Assembly: GCA_905221605.1 (NCBI GenBank)
Contig: CAJNDS010002406.1
Location: 356,001 to 369,988 of the forward strand
Origin: Symbiodinium natans
Taxonomy: Eukaryota; Sar; Dinophyceae; Suessiales; Symbiodiniaceae
DNA: 13,988 bases
Direction: 5' to 3'
This document shows positions 13,326 to 13,988 of this stretch, in pieces (the stretch's first letter is position 1; the number at the start of each line of letters is the position of its first letter). The notes beneath the pieces were generated by a model. It was not told the DNA's origin, ran no database searches, and saw only the letters and a program-made list of their open reading frames with translations. Both the position numbers and the translations under genes were made by a program.

Positions 13326-13511
13326 CCAATACTAGCAAAGCCGAACCCAGAAAAACCTGGCCGACACCCCGCCTTCGATGCCCAGGTCCCTTTGCAAGGA
13401 GTGGCGTGGTTCTCGGCTCGCTGGCGCTTCGTTTAGTTTGCCGCACTTGCTGCAGTGATGACATTCGATCCCGTCTGCCCTGAATCCTTCCCTGAACCCA
13501 TATAAAGAAGA
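13326..13511. other. 3' flank, nothing recognised on plus
   Basis: No exon-like plus frame. The minus-strand open frames at 13168-13565 run through the AT microsatellite and antisense to the plus exons, and show no recognisable motif. Confidence 0.4.
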
Positions 13512-13650
13512 AATGTACATATATATATATATACATAAATACACGCACTCTACAGATAGGTACATAGATATGTATAGTCTAGATTGAATGCTTTTATATC
13601 AAAGAATCTCTATTATCCATATAAATTTATGTATGGATAGACTATAGCCG
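13512..13650. repeat. AT-rich region with (TA)n
   Basis: A TACATATATATATATATACATA tract begins at 13515, followed by GATAGGTACATAGATATG and further AT-rich sequence to about 13645. It is a clear compositional break from the GC-rich surroundings, like the tracts at 6016, 8333 and 8676. Confidence 0.85.
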
Positions 13651-13735
13651 GAACACCACCATCAAGCCACCAAGCAGTGAGGCAGATGGACGCAGACAAG
13701 GGGTTCAACCAGGCACGTTTTTTGCCCGGGAAGGG

Positions 13736-13930
13736 TTGGCTTAGGGTTCAGGGTTTTTACGGCGGGTTTTAGGGCTTTTAGGGTTTTAGGGGTCTGGGCT
13801 TTGGGGTTTTCAGGGTATTCTGGGGTTAGGGTGTAAAGCTTAGGGGTTTTTAAGAGTCGAGGGTGTAGGGTTGAGGGATTTCAGGGTCTGGGGTGTAGGG
13901 TTGATGATGTTTAGGGCTAGAGCGACTTTG
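13736..13930 (+). repeat. highly degenerate G-rich telomere-like region
   Basis: Many words such as TTTTAGGG, CTTAGGG, TGTAGGG, TTCAGGG and TTGAGGG without strict periodicity, apparently an old decayed G-rich array. The window ends shortly after. Confidence 0.75.
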
Positions 13931-13988
13931 GGGGTGAGATCGGTTGGGTTCGAAGGTCCCTTGCAAACTTGAAGCCCTCGAGTAGAAC

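Noticed and set aside
13168-13565. Minus-strand ORFs of 126 and 77 codons
   Set aside because: They overlap the plus-strand exons in antisense and the AT tract, with no recognisable motif.
1-13988. CRISPR array from regular repeats
   Set aside because: The arrays are direct tandem heptamers without spacers, in a eukaryotic intron-rich context.
1-13988. Dinoflagellate spliced-leader gene or relict leader
   Set aside because: The characteristic CCATTTTGGCTCAAG core was not found on either strand by eye.

Overview
This window looks like nuclear DNA of a eukaryotic alga or protist, most likely a dinoflagellate (Symbiodiniaceae- or Polarella-like). That assignment is an inference, not a sequence match. 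The evidence is: more than 20 arrays of the TTTAGGG telomere-type heptamer in both orientations; coding potential broken into tiny plus-strand exons of about 30-130 nt; introns that open only under GT/GC (once GA)-AG rules, often with G as the first exon base; and a decayed LINE-like reverse transcriptase. Nothing looks prokaryotic: no operons, no ribosome binding sites, no long intact ORFs. No tRNA, rRNA or spliced-leader gene was recognised.

Layout. 1-300: non-coding, ending in a CCCTAAA array. 300-1856: a 5'- and 3'-truncated, multiply frameshifted LINE reverse transcriptase lying between two CCCTAAA arrays. 1943-4476: seven small exons that join in phase into an acidic/Ser-rich and then charged helical protein stretch of unknown function. 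4882-6701: further small exons, mostly charged or helical, only partly joinable. 6934-8099: five exons that join in phase into a complete cupin domain, with motif 1 G-x5-HxH-x4-E-x6-G and a plausible motif 2. 8100-10700: mostly intronic or intergenic, with microsatellites, a two-copy degenerate repeat and several isolated exon candidates. 10701-11415: five exons joining in phase into a second, degenerate cupin-like segment. 11416-13988: isolated exon candidates, an exon bounded by variant telomeric arrays (12271-12362), a two-exon candidate (13018-13325), and an AT-rich then G-rich tail.

The main observation is positional. CCCTAAA-type arrays repeatedly sit just upstream of predicted 3' splice sites, and TTTAGGG-type arrays just downstream of predicted 5' splice sites. 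As a result many exons lie between a left C-rich and a right G-rich array, and several introns begin G-rich and end C-rich. In the pre-mRNA these tracts could pair across introns or across exons. Whether the exon groups form one gene or several cannot be settled from the sequence; all are on the plus strand. Gene models here were made by hand from open frames, splice signals and phase matching, without homology search or transcripts.
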